Below, piece after piece: positions 1-26,210 of a stretch of 64,000 nt of DNA. The stretch is from Cololabis saira (lineage: Eukaryota > Chordata > Actinopteri > Beloniformes > Belonidae). The position numbers and the translations under genes are program-made. Positions within the stretch are counted from its first letter, which is position 1, and each line of letters starts with the position of its first letter. The stretch is taken from NCBI RefSeq assembly GCF_033807715.1, contig NC_084587.1, forward strand, positions 21,499,017 through 21,563,016, read 5' to 3'. The notes beneath the pieces were generated by a model that saw only the letters and a list, made by a program, of their open reading frames with translations, did not search any database and had not been told where the DNA came from.

Positions 1-412
1 AATTTAGTTTCCACACTCAAAGTGTAAGTGTAATACATTTCTCTTCTTTTCAGTTTTTTCTAACTGCAATGCAAAATGCCATGCTGTGGTTTAGGGTGGG
101 TCAGGACATGAGTTTTCTGCCAGGCACAATTAAGGCATATTTTGCCAGGCACAGTTTTACTATGATGAAGTTTCCCTTCACTGTGAAAACTGCTGCGAAA
201 GCAAGAGATACTTATAATGCATAGGTGAAACCATAAGTTATTTCAATTTGGCTATGAGATTAGAGTTTAAGCTTATCACGGTAGATGTATACCAAATATT
301 TATTGATGCATCAATCAGTCAGACCCCTTGCCGCTGGGTCACGTGGGATCCTTGCTTTATTTTCAACATATTTTTCGGTAATAACTTTCATATCCTGTGA
401 TCTCCTCTGCAG
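1..412 (+). other. pkd2 intron (3' part)
   Basis: A+T-rich intron sequence ending in the acceptor CTCCTCTGCAG immediately before the exon at 413. No other feature was seen. The upstream pkd2 exons must lie to the left of the window. Confidence 0.8.
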
Positions 413-3400
413 TGACTTATGGGATGGTGAGTACCAATATGTACTACTACACCAAAGTCATGTCTCAGCTTTTCCTCGACACACCGCTATCTGCTGGGGA
501 CCCCACTACTTTCAGGAGCCTGTCAACCATGGAGGATTTCTGGAAGGTAAAATCATTCATCTCTTATTTAATTTATTTATTCGTTTTTTTGCAGTTTGTA
601 TTAAATGGCTTTACATCTTGTGAGAAGAACTTTTGCATCTGTGCTGGCTTGCTGTCTATGCTGAAAACTGTGAATATTCACTTATCAAGACTGGAAACAG
701 AAAACAGCAAGCAAACAGATTTATATATCGGAATAATTGACCCATTTCATATTTATCAGTTTTTGGATTTTTCTCTTTGTGCTACAATTCAACTATTTTA
801 CACTTTCAGTTTACACAAGGGCCCTTTCTCAGTGGCATGTACTGGGAGGTGTGGTACAACAATAAGAGCCTGCCAGAGAATCAGAGTTTCATCTACTATG
901 AAAACCTCCTACTCGGTGTGCCACGGCTCCGGCAAATAAAAGTCCGCAATGAGTCCTGCTCCATCCACGAGGATTTAAGGGATGAGGTCCAGGACTGCTA
1001 TAACATATACACGCCAAGCAACGAGGATACCACCTCCTTTGGCCCAAAGAATAGAACAGCGTAAGTTATTGCTTTTGAAGCAGCTGCATTACATGAACTT
1101 TTTTTTGTTTGTTGAGAATGTAGGATTGTTGAGATCTTTTATTACATAGTTTCATAGTAAACCCTTTTCTTTTGATGTTTGACAGGTGGATGTACACCAC
1201 AGAGAGTGAGATGAACGGCAGCAGTCACTGGGGTCAGGTGTCAAAATATGGAGGTGGGGGATACTACCAAGACTTATCTCGTACCAAGGAGGAATCAGCC
1301 TTCCAATTGCAGTTTCTCAAAGATCACTTGTGGCTGGACAGAGGCACGCGAGCAGTTTTCCTCGACTTCTCTGTGTACAATGGAAACATAAATCTTTTCT
1401 GCATCGCCAGGTAAGAACGATCAGTTTCCTTATGTCCATTTGTATTACTTGGAGCAGCAGCAAACACATATTTTAATGTGGGATCATGCAGAGTACAAAA
1501 ACTTGTTGTCATTGTCACTACAGAACACTGGCATCCATGTATATCGAAGACCACCGTGTTTGATATGGCACTTAAAGGGGACCTATTATGAAAAACACAT
1601 TTTTTCTTGCTTTAACATATATAAAGTGGTCTCCCCTCACCCTGCCAACTCAGAGAAGGAGGAAAGCAACCAAATTCTGCAGTGTCTGTACAGCCGCCCG
1701 GATGAGCCGTCCAGTGTGATGTGGCTTCTACGAGCCGTTCAGATTCTGATTCAATTTACATAGGTTGGCCTCCGATGCGTGAAACCACGCCCACAACTAA
1801 CTCCGCCGGCCGGAGCTTCCGCCATTTTTTCGTAGCGGTGTATCGCGTCATTCAGGCAGCCAATCAGCACAGTGCCTCATTATCATAGCCTCCCCGCCCA
1901 CTCAGAATCCACATGGAGAATGAGGTTAGAGGATGGGACGATAAAGACATGGCTCATAGGCTGAATTTCTAATTTATTTAGGAAAGACAATCAAAGCTTG
2001 TTTTTAAGACATTCAAGGCCTGTTTAAAATAGATATTAGATGCCATAATAGGTCCCCTTTAACACAAAAAGTCAAGAATGTAAAATGACATGTAAAAGTG
2101 GAAACCCTTCCATAATATTAGGATTCCAGATTTATACACTTTATTGCAGTATGTTTAGGCAAAATATTAGTACCAGTTTTTTTGATGCTATTGTATAAAT
2201 GTTCTAATTAGTATAATCTAATGGATTTGTCAGGTTGTTGGTGGAATTCCCCGCTACTGGTGGGGTGGTAACTTCTTGGCAGTTCCAAACGGTGCGCCTG
2301 ATCAGATATGTGTCCAGCTGGGACTACTTTGTTGCCGTGTGTGAAGTGGCCTTCTGCCTCTTCATCCTCTACTACGTGGTGGAGGAGGTGCTGGAAATCC
2401 ACGTCCACCGACTGCACTACTTCAAGAGCTTGTGGAACTGCCTTGATGTTCTCATCCTTGTGGTAGGTATACAAAATAAAGGGTCCTGCTTAGGTTAGTT
2501 TATTTAAACTATATTTTAATGATATTTCTTTTAAAAAAAAAAAATCTTTTTAACAGTTGAGTATCGTTGCCATTATCATGAGCATAGCCAGAACAGCCAT
2601 GGCCAGAAACTTGCTCTCAGGACTGTTGGAGAACTACACTTCCCACCCTAGTTTTGAGCCTTTGGCCAACCTGCAGGTCCAGTTTAACAACATGGCTGCG
2701 GTTATTGTCTTCTTTTCCTGGGTCAAGGTATGATTCCTTCATCTGTGGTCCACAATTACCCCACAGCGGACCCTTATAGGAATGAGCAGTTGGATAATAC
2801 TATGATTTCTCTCTTCCACCAGCTTTTCAAGTTTATCAATTTCAATAAAACCATGAGTCAGTTGTCCAGCACTATGTCTCGCTGTGCCAAGGACCTTGTG
2901 GGTTTTGCCATCATGTTCTTCATCATCTTCCTGGCATATGCTCAGCTGGCCTACTTGGTATTTGGAACGCAAGTTAACGATTTCAGCACTTTCCAAGCCA
3001 GCATGTAAGACCCGTGAGCTTGTAACACACATTTAGTTATACTTTTGACAAATAGCATTTTTTGTTGTGTGGAAAAGAAAAACCAACCCTTAAATGCTCT
3101 GTTGTTTCTGTAGATTTACCCAGTTCCGTATCATCTTGGGAGACTTTAACTTCTCAGAGATCGAGGAAGCGAATCCAGTGCTTGGACCTATTTACTTTAC
3201 TACATTTGTATTCTTCATTTTCTTTATTCTTATGGTGAGTAGGGGATTCATGTTTTATGCCACAGAAGTATGTTTGCTCCTGTTGCTCAAAATGCTCTTC
3301 GCTAAAACAGTAATACAATATGTCTTTGTCTTTCTAGAACATGTTCCTGGCTATCATCAATGACACGTACTCCGAGGTGAAGGCTGACATGTCCCAGCAC

Positions 3401-6357
3401 AGATCTGAGATGGAAATGACCGATCTTATTAAGAAGGTATGAAACTGCATTGTAAAGTCACAGTCCATAATATTTCTGGTGATCTATTGTCAGGTTGGAA
3501 GATAACATCTGTAACTGCATTTCAATTTACAGAGTCATGCAAAAATAAGGCAGTGGGATTTCAAATTGCAGTTCATCCTGCCACCTGTCACCCCATTGTA
3601 CACAAGACATTTAATTCAATCTATCTGCTGAAATAACAAGTGAAAGAAGTATATCTGTATCCACGTGTACCCCTGAATCAGGATGTGATTAACTCCACTT
3701 AAGGATACAAACTTTTGAAATCTGACACGTGAACCACATTTAAAAACAATATTTAAAAAATGATGTTTTCTTCAGAAAATATGTTAATTATGTTATCATT
3801 GTGATTAAAAAGTATTTTTGTTTCAAAATACTGTAAGGTGTATAGTTCATCTTAATGACAGAGGAAGTGTAGAACATGCGTCTCATAATATCCTTGATAG
3901 TTTATTTTTCCCGTTTACAGTTCATGTATAACCTTTACATGTCATAATATGCCATCACGTTTTAGTTTCAGACTCTTAAATACATATCTGTTGCAGGGGA
4001 TTTAGATACAGTATGAGTATACTGTATGGAATAACCCCCCAAAAACTGCTTTTTAATATTTACAAAAACACATGGTGTTTTCTAAATCTTAACCTCAACT
4101 GGTGTCCTGTGTAATGTGTTTTCCATTTTTTTTGAGACAATAAACTTTTTGTTTTTTTAATTGAGAAGAAATATCAGGGCGTTATTAGGTTTGAGGGATC
4201 TGTTGTTACAGTCTGTCCTTACTAATATAACAGAGGCTGTTGGATAAGAGCAAATGTTTTTCTTTTATTTCAATCCCTCAGGGTTGTAACAAAGCTTTAA
4301 TGAAGTTAAGACTGAAGAAAACGGCAGTAGATGACATCTCAGACAGTTTGCGTCAAGCAGGAGGGAAAATGAACTTTGATGAACTCCGTCAGGATCTCAA
4401 AGGGTGACTAAAACCTAAGATCATACTAAAAGCCATGCATTTCTTTCAGATGCACATTCAGATTTTGTGCTTGATTTGAGGAAACAGATTTAGATCATAC
4501 AGCGGCTCTTCAGTATTTCTGTTTCTGTCTTTTCTCAGAAAGGGCCACACGGATGCAGAGATTCAGGCCATCTTTGCCAAGTACGATCAAGATGGCGATC
4601 CAGAACTGACAGAGCATGAGCACCAGCAAATGCGAGACGACCTAGAAAGAGAAAGAGTGAGTGAAAGAAGCCAAACGCTTGTTTGATTTGTCCAACAAAT
4701 GCTAGGATGTGGAAGCGCGCACGAACGCAACACTTGCAGGCACTCAGTGTCTTTCTCCTCGTATGCTAGGAGGACTTGGATCTGGAACGCAATTCGCTGA
4801 CTCGACCCAACAGCGGGCGAAGCTTTCCTCGTACGCAGGACGACTCGGAAGAGGATGATGATGAGGATTCCGGTCATAGTTCCCGACGCCGTGGCAGCAG
4901 CTCAGGGGGTGTCTCATATGAGGAGTTTCAAGTGTATGCACCTTTTAAGCCTAATGTCACGATATCTCTTCAATTAAAACTATTTTATTAGTCAGCCAAG
5001 TTATATATATATATATATATATGTATATTTTATATATGTATGTTTTATTTATCATTCAGCTTACATATTACTTATTTATTTTTTTTTTACTCTGAATGTT
5101 TTAGTCATAGTAAACATTTATATAAGCTAATTTCTGTTTGTATGAGATGTTTATTCAATGTTGAATCAACACATTCAGCCAGCAATTAAATATTATAAAA
5201 GAGTCAAGTTGCTTACAACATGCAGCCAAGTGATCTATATCCTCTATTAATTGCCATGATATTGATTCAAACTAAAATATGAAAAAAATATGTCTGAAAG
5301 TGGCAGAGTAATCTAAATCCTCTTTTCCAAAACCCAATTTTCAGCTTGGGTAAAGCATCAGATGCCAAGTTTCGGCATTTACAGGACAATATCATTCAGC
5401 TGTGTCTTATTTTTATTACTTTAGGCATTCTGGTACGCCACATTTGACTCGTAACGCGACGTGAGGTTTTATTGTTTTCTCTTTACCAGCCTGGTGAGGC
5501 GTGTGGACAGGATGGAGCACTCTATCGGCAGTATTGTGTCCAAAATAGACGCAGTGATTGTGAAGCTGGAAGGCATGGAGAGAGCAAAACTTAAAAGGAG
5601 AGACGTGCTGGTCCGGCTGCTGGACGGAGTCATGGAGGTAAGACGCATCAAACACACATTCAGTGCATCCATACAGGGATGTTCAAGTCTGTGGCTTTAT
5701 TATCAATGGATCATCTGTCTGGCTCTTATTTACTCAAAAAGCAGACAAAAATGTGGTTACATTACTATCTGGATTAATTCATTTTACTTCACAGTGCCGT
5801 CCTCTGGATGATTATTGGCTAACTTGGTTAAGCAGATCAACGTTTTTCTGTTTTATATCAGCTAAATTCACTTTTGTTTTCTGTCTATACTGTCCATTGA
5901 CAGCAAACATGCTTGTAAATTGATTCTTTTGTTTTTGATAGTCTTGCTTGTGTTTTAACGGTGTCATTTAGAAAATGTCTTTTGCACTTGCTACTGCCTG
6001 CTTTGGCCAGGGTTCCCTTGAAAAGGAGATTTTGACTCTTAATGGGATTAAATTCCTGATTAAACAAAGGTTAAATATGAAAATGTGCATGCAAATGAAT
6101 GTGAGTGTGTCTTGTTTGCATGGTAACCGTATGTATGTGTTTGTCAGGATGAGCGTATGGGACGGGACCCGGACGTCCACAGGGAGCAGATGGAGAGGCT
6201 TGTGAGGGAGGAGCTGGAGCGCTGGGAGTCTGATGACATGGTCTCGCAGGTCAGCCATCCTCAGCCGACCACTCCCGTCGGCCCGCGGCCCCGCCCCCCC
6301 TCCTCTCTCTCCACCGACGGCCTCGACACAACCACAAATGGAGGAAGCCACGTGTGA
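413..6357 (+). CDS. pkd2: Polycystin-2 (TRPP2 cation channel), 3' 13 coding exons; 5' end outside window
   Basis: Exons: 413-546, 810-1060, 1186-1410, 2234-2462, 2557-2727, 2823-3004, 3114-3234, 3338-3436, 4282-4403, 4539-4656, 4770-4933, 5490-5637, 6148-6357 (stop TGA 6355-6357). All junctions are GT..AG and phases agree, giving 723 residues; the first exon matches human exon 3. Polycystin-2 is a Ca2+-permeable channel of cilia and ER that partners polycystin-1. Visible in order: the extracellular polycystin (TOP) domain with GSSHWG and LDRGTRA (exons 1-3); voltage-sensor-like helices with [13 protein letters not shown]; the pore region with [20 protein letters not shown] and filter [13 protein letters not shown] (3114-3190); the last helix with [15 protein letters not shown]; an EF-hand loop [12 protein letters not shown] (exon 4539-4656); an acidic Ser-rich segment [19 protein letters not shown]; and a C-terminal coiled coil. 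No frameshifts or missing motifs were seen. Identity is very secure from near-continuous similarity to vertebrate PKD2. Confidence 0.97.
1572..2062. mobile_element. TTAA-flanked MITE (483 bp) in pkd2 intron
   Basis: The element spans 1576-2058 and is flanked on both sides by TTAA (1572-1575 and 2059-2062). The ends are perfect inverted repeats: the left begins AGGGGACCTATTATG and the right ends CATAATAGGTCCCCT. There is no transposase reading frame, so it is non-autonomous. The interior is more G+C-rich than the surrounding intron. TTAA target duplications are typical of the piggyBac and Kolobok superfamilies. The AGG terminus fits Kolobok better than the CCC terminus of piggyBac, but this is inference. 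Confidence 0.85.
3437..4281 (+). other. pkd2 intron, no feature seen
   Basis: An 845-bp A+T-rich intron between the exons at 3338-3436 and 4282-4403. Apart from short A and T runs I see no repeat family, open frame or conserved motif in it. Confidence 0.6.
5002..5040. repeat. TA-rich microsatellite in pkd2 intron
   Basis: Interrupted TA dinucleotide run downstream of the donor at 4934. No other structure is seen. Confidence 0.8.
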
Positions 6358-6872
6358 AGAGTCCACTCTGTAAAGAAACTTTTGGAAAATTCACCTCAGC
6401 CGGACAGGACTGGACAGGACAGGAAACTTGAGATGTTGGAATTTTTTACATAAAGCAAAACAAACAAAAAAAACCTTTTTGAAGATGTCCACACTACTTG
6501 CCATATTAGAAAGGAAAAGACAAAATTCATCATCTTGTTTTGATTACTTTAATGCGCCGAAAGTGAGTGGAAATAAGGGTAAATCATTTTTTTATTCTTT
6601 CCCATCCAAGAAATATGTTTGATTTTAAACAGAAGAATATGTATAAAATGAAGAATAACAGACTTTTACTACATCACAATAAGAAACACGTATACCAGCA
6701 AGCACATTCAATGTTTTATAAAGAATCCAGTGTACAAATTTTACTCTATACAAGAAAAAAGTGAAAACGCTCACCTGCTTGTTAAGTGCATCCACACATC
6801 CTATCATTTACAGGAATACTTGAGGCATTTTAATCAACATTAATTTTGCTGATTACTTTTTATCATCCTTTT

Positions 6873-6878
6873 AATAAA
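6873..6878 (+). terminator. Candidate proximal poly(A) signal of pkd2
   Basis: AATAAA about 515 bp after the pkd2 stop codon. Use is inferred from position only. Confidence 0.4.
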
Positions 6879-7110
6879 CAGTAGGTACATGCATGGTACA
6901 TACTTCTGTCATATTTACTCAGCTTCCATACATCAATTAAGCTTGAGATTAATTAGCTTATGATTTATTGATACATATTGTAACTTGAAACAAACTTCGA
7001 TTTGGAGTGCATTTAGTGTTCATGGGAAACCCATGCATCTATTATTATATTTTTCCCCTGTACTTAATTTTTTACAGTCTTTGCAATCTTTTTTTTAATC
7101 TGTTGTGCCA

Positions 7111-7116
7111 AATAAA
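7111..7116 (+). terminator. Candidate distal poly(A) signal of pkd2
   Basis: AATAAA about 750 bp after the pkd2 stop, followed within 30 bp by a T/G-rich stretch (ATTTATTTTGGTTCGGGGTT), as expected for a cleavage site. It would give a 3' UTR of about 0.8 kb. Confidence 0.5.
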
Positions 7117-7139
7117 ATGTTATGAAGTACACTGTGATT

Positions 7140-8188
7140 TATTTTGGTTCGGGGTTTCTGACTTGAGAAAGGGAAAAAACTGTAATATCCAGTGCAGACT
7201 CAACTTTAATTTGAACGTATTCGCATTTAAACTGGAGCATGAGTGGAATAGTTAGATCTGGCGTGTCCATGGCACAGTTATCAAGCACCTGCTGCTAAAT
7301 ACCCCCCACCCCCTCCCAAAAAAAGGTGTGGATGTGAATACCCTCAACTGAACGTTTTCACGTAAAGCCCAAGCACAAGAGCTGCAACTTCAATATTTTA
7401 GTACAGTATATGACTAGAACAAAAAAACATTGCAGTATGCAGGGGGAGACGGGAACAAAAACACGTCTGAATCTTTCTGGTTAATAATCCTAACATAAAT
7501 TGTTAAGAATGATTATGTATGTAATTCCAAAATCATATTATCTGGTATATAGTGTAAGACAAATACAGATAATTGTTAATCTTGCTTTACATTGGTATGA
7601 GTTACTGCTGATTAAAACATGAACCATAAAACACTTCAAATTACTGTAACATAATTATATTAAAACCTATACTGTCATACAATCAAATCTGGGCTTATAA
7701 TAAAAAGGATAAATACATTTTACTTCACTAAAACTTAAATCTTTGATGAGCTGAACCCTCTAATTTACTGTAACCATATAGTAACCATATGTTGTGGTGA
7801 ATGAATCTCTGAGCAGGTATTCTGTCTTGGGTTAGTCTTATATGAATGTAAGTGTGAAAAGATTGCACTTCCATAGACATAGACACATTTTACCATATAA
7901 AGATGATGAAACTGAATTCTAACTGACCAGTTTGTGAACATGATACATGATACATCATTCTTCATCACTGAAGAAATGTGCTCTAAAGATGAATTTAAGA
8001 TTAAAAATGAAAAAACTTTTGTTTTTTTTTGGTCATTACTGTTAATAAGTCCCACAAATCAATAATTTTTTTGGTTTTTGTAATTTATACATTTTGATTA
8101 TAAATAGTTAAATGACACACTTCAGAAAAGGAACTTGATAAATGGTGCATGAACTTTTGAAACTGTTTGTTTACCTTCCAGTCTTTCA
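7140..8188. other. Intergenic gap between convergent pkd2 and abcg2
   Basis: About 1 kb of A+T-rich DNA between the predicted ends of the two facing transcripts. It has short homopolymer runs but no reading frame with family similarity and no recognisable transposon. Confidence 0.5.
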
Positions 8189-8198
8189 TTTATTTATT
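8189..8198 (-). terminator. Candidate poly(A) signals of abcg2
   Basis: Two overlapping AATAAA hexamers on the minus strand (read as TTTATTTATT on the plus strand), about 160 bp downstream of the abcg2 stop codon. Use is inferred from position. Confidence 0.4.
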
Positions 8199-8355
8199 TA
8201 ATGTTATAGATGCTATAGATACGACAGTAGTCTCTTTTGCGATTTTATATGAAGGCAGGTAAATGTGTATTCAAAAACATTTCTATTTACGAATATGAAG
8301 AGACACTTTTGGAGACCATTAAAACCAAACAAGAAGAGGAATTAAGAGTAAGACA

Positions 8356-22432
<14,077 letters not shown>

Positions 22433-23277
22433 CACTTTATTCAGCACCACCCTGTAAAGTTTAAGAAATAACAGTGAACCAATATGTGCCTTAAAAATAT
22501 CAGGCATAATAACAGTCGGAGCAATATATGAGTTTTTAACACGGTACAATTTGTCCTGAAACAATTACCATCCATACAAAAATTATGAAATAATAACACA
22601 CTTTCATGAAATTACACATAAACCTTACAGGAAACAGGGCAGAAGTACAATTAATTACTGCAGGTGACATGCTCTACCTATGTGGCAGTGGTGGAGGAAG
22701 TATTCTTATCGTTTAACAACAGTACAGATGCAGACGAAGGAAAATCTCTGTAAAACAGAAGGTTTTATGCTTTCAAAGCTTAAAAGCATTAGCAGTAGCA
22801 ATGGTCGTCAAGACGAATAAATTGCAAATCCAAAAAAAATTTACTTTTTTGAGAAAAAACAAAAAACTAAAATGTGTCGTTATCTTGCAAAATGCTAATT
22901 TTTAAAGATATATATATGATAAACTGTTTTTGGGCTGTGTAAAGTGTAAATTGGAGGTTTTTCCCTACTTTTCCTGGATCATTTTGGATAGGAGAACACA
23001 AAAGCTCCTGGATAGGAGCCACTGACTATTTCTTTTGGGTTAAACTGAAAAAAAAACACATCCACAGTTTATTACAGGACCATATTATTAGTAATTAGTA
23101 CCTAATTAAATAGATAGTAACAATAATAATAATAAAGTAAAAAAATTAAAGGATGGACTGTTACAGTTTTACTTTTGTCTTTCTTCTTTTGTAATTTACT
23201 GGTGACAGCTGGAACTCGTAACTTGTAACTCGTAACATCCAAGATGATTGGCACTATTTGTCTTTTAAATCATCTAT

Positions 23278-23365
23278 TTAACCCTTGCAAGATGCTAAGG
23301 GATAATCAAGTCCTCTGATCTAGATAATAATTCTGACCCGAGCCTTAACGGCTTGCGAGGGTTAA
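23278..23365. mobile_element. 80-bp TTAA-flanked mini-MITE (piggyBac-like ends)
   Basis: TTAA at 23278-23281 and 23362-23365 bracket an 80-bp unit. The left end is CCCTTGCAAGATGCTAAGG and the right end reverse-complements to CCCTCGCAAGCCGTTAAGG, matching at 15 of 19 positions. CCC...GGG termini with TTAA duplications fit piggyBac-type elements. It lies in the abcg2 5' intron. Confidence 0.65.
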
Positions 23366-23881
23366 AAGAAAAAAAAGAAAGGAAAACAGGTCAACAAAAC
23401 GTGCATGTTGATCATAAAGTTAAACCAAACAAAAGTAGGCAACACAAATTTGTAAGAAAAAGTGTAAGAATGTTGCACCGTTATATAAAAACAGAAAAAA
23501 AGCGTGATTCTATATGAATATGTATCTCATTACCTCACTAACAAATCCAACTAGAAGAAAAAAAATCCACTCTGAATTTGAGCTCTGAGCTCAGTTTTCT
23601 TTATACAGTAATCCAATAATTGTTTTCCTCAAAAAATACAAGAAAGAGCACATTATCATTAAATTACACCAACAAAGAAAGCACCAAACAAAACAAAGTG
23701 AAGGATTCATACTTTTATCAGTCATTCAGTTACTCACTGATTCCTTGTCAGATGAAGAAGGATGTGTGATTATACCAGGACTCCTTTGTATCCTTTCTTT
23801 TTTGCTGCAAAGAAAGAAAGATGACCTTTATGTGTGTTGGTGTCAGATGTACAGACCCATAACATGGGACTGAGTCCTCAC

Positions 23882-23985
23882 CGTATGGAAGGTGGATGAC
23901 CGAGTAACCAGGGATTAAGCACCTCGCTGCTGGAAATGTGAAGCGCTTTGCTCCGCCGGCGTTCTGTCCTCTGCAGTGCTTACTT
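23882..23985 (-). other. abcg2: Probable 5' noncoding exon and start region of abcg2
   Basis: On the minus strand, a G+C-richer segment ends in a good donor (CATACG|GTGAGG, exon end 23882). Spliced to the acceptor TTTACAG at 22452, it would place the abcg2 ATG 20 bases into the next exon. Human ABCG2 also has a noncoding first exon. The 5' boundary is not visible; about 23985 is a guess from a TATATTA motif at about 24010-24017. No in-frame ATG upstream of 22432 would lengthen the protein. Confidence 0.5.
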
Positions 23986-24545
23986 TCCAAGTGAATGAAT
24001 CAAAGTAATATAGAGGAGGCCTGGATGGAGACGTCAACTGGGAGCAAATCAGTGAGCGTGGTGTGGAAGTGGGAGTGTTCCTGGACGATTTCTAGCTGTC
24101 TAAGGGTTTGGTACCTGGGATGGATACAGTGGCTCAACAAAGTAAAGTATTATGTTTTAGAGGTATTTTAAGTGTAAGTAAAAGGGGCAGTTATTCATAT
24201 GGATGTACTCTACATAATAAAATCAAGGTTTAAAACACATTAATCTAACTTTGACAATACAGTTTCACAAAAGGAATACACCAGGTTAAATATAGATAAT
24301 TATCCGTTGAATAATATTATGGAACTGCAGAACAATCATGACTGCAGTTATTAATGTTAAAATCAATAAACTGAAATCACAAGTTGATTATTTTGGTCAT
24401 CTCTAGTTTTAAAACGTATGTTGTCTCGATATCTGTGCAGTTAATCGATTCCATGAAAAGCTGGCCTTTTCGTTTTATTGAAATGAGATGAATTAACTGA
24501 TCAAAACAATGGAATGTACAAGGTCATTATATAGCTATAACAAGC

Positions 24546-24797
24546 TTGGTGGCTTCGCACTGCTGCCTCACAACAAGAAGGTTCTTGGGTTTCTGTGTGG
24601 AGTTTGCATGTTCTCCTTGTGCTTGCATGGGTTTTCTCTGGGTCCCCCGACTTCCTCCCACAGTCCAAAACCATTAATCAGTAATTCTGTATTGTCCGTG
24701 GGTGTGAATGGGTGTGTCTTGCAGGGGTTGCATCAGGAAGGGCATCTGGAGTAAAACCTGTTCCAAATCAATGACTGCTGATCCGCTGTGGCGATCT
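24546..24797 (+). repeat. Fish dispersed repeat, partial copy
   Basis: It has the block order GGTGGCTTCGCACTGCTGCC, CTGTGTGGAGTTTGCATGTTC, ACAGTCCAAA, which also occurs at 27508-27872 and, inverted, beside the CATC array at 49527-49745. The 3' part differs from the other copies (GGAAGGGCATCTGG ... GATCCGCTGTGGCGATC). Confidence 0.7.
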
Positions 24798-24957
24798 GTC
24801 CACTTAGAGGCAATAAGACTAAATGGTAGAGAAAGAAACTAATTATTTCAAAATGAATGAAATCAATCGTTAATGATTTGTCAAATATGTTAAGTCTACT
24901 AAGTTCTACTATTTGTTTCAACTAGCAGCATGTCCATGGACATTACCATGACCCAGC

Positions 24958-25395
24958 AATGTTTGACTTTGAGAGCTTTTGGAGGAACATGGTATCACTG
25001 AATAATAAGGTAAGAATTATTCTGTACTCATGGGAATACCCATTGACATAATCAGCTTAATAAAAATACTTGAGGGTAATTAGGTCATTAGGTACATTTT
25101 TCAAAGGGGACCGGTATGAGCAGATTTGGCAAGCTGTCACGTATTGCCAAATTGGTCTTGGTACTTACTCATTCAAATACTTATGCAGAACAAATTTTCT
25201 CTGTGGTTGGACTGAACATAACCAAAACCCGAAACAGTTTGGCTCTTGAAGGAACTCTATCATCCACCATGACAGTGGAGATGGTGAGCCTTGAGCCACA
25301 GTGTTTTAAATGGAGAGCCCCCTGCCTTTGTCTTCAAAATCTGCAGCCAACATCTACAACATCTACATCAGACATGTCCCCAGCTAAATGATGGA
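24958..25395 (+). pseudogene. hAT-superfamily transposase C-terminal relic
   Basis: A frame at 25116-25391 reads LSRIAKLVLVLTHSNTYAEQ, IFSVVGLNITKTRNSL and TLSSTMTVEM. This is the conserved C-terminal dimerisation block of hAT transposases (LP.SNA..ER.FS......TR..L....L..LM..K). A short preceding frame (MFDFESFWRNMVSLNNK at about 24958-25010) looks like the segment just upstream. The rest of the gene and the transposon ends are not recognisable. A domesticated gene is unlikely: no start, no splice structure, short frame. Confidence 0.75.
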
Positions 25396-26210
25396 GAAAT
25401 AAAATTAGCTATTGAAAAATAAATGTAGTTTTTGGAAAAAAATCTTGTTACAATTTTCATTTCTAATTTCTGATTGATTAAGACAATCATTAGGAGGCCA
25501 CAGTGCAGGGAGAGCAGCTGGCATCAATTTTGGTGAGCCTGTGTGAATTGTAGCCTCAGTTTCCTGTTCTTAGCTGACAGGAGTGGCACCCGGTGTGGTT
25601 TCTGCTGCTGTAGACCATCTGCCCTCAAGGTTCAACTTGTTGTGTGTTTAGAGATGCTACTCTGCATACCTCGGTTGTAACGAGTGGTTATTTGAGTTCC
25701 TGTTGCCTTTCTATCAGCTCAAACCAGTCCGGCCATTCTCCTCTGATTTCCGGGATCACAGAACAGAGGACGACACTCAACTAATTTCTTTGCAAGATAG
25801 ATATATTTGCTGTTTTGTTTACAAGCTATGGTAAAGTTTATTATTGTTCACCTAATGAGCTTTGTGATTGGGGCTCAAATACTGTAGTCTTATTTTACAC
25901 CTTCATATCAGAAAATTCCTCAAAGGTTCAGTCACATTTGATGCCTCTTACCTAAAAAGAGAGGCAAAGTAATTGGATGTGTTTATCTTATTTATAGAAG
26001 AAGGCTCCTGGCTTTACTCTCGGAAGGACCTTTCTGTGTAGAGTTTGCATGTTCTTCTAAAAACTTTCATTTAATGTGATGTAGGAATGTCCATTCAGTC
26101 AGCCTCCATCAAAGTGAACAAATTATGCCGTCAAGGAGAATTACCTTACTGAATCTCCAGGTGTTAAACATCATAAATGATCCTTTCAATGGAACATTAG
26201 ATTTGACTAC

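Noticed and set aside
5968..6366. A 132-residue antisense frame over the last pkd2 exon
   Set aside because: Shadow of the pkd2 coding strand, with no family similarity.
25116..25391. Possible domesticated ZBED-like gene
   Set aside because: Only the last 90 or so residues of a hAT transposase are recognisable, with no start, splice sites or N-terminal zinc finger. Treated as a relic.
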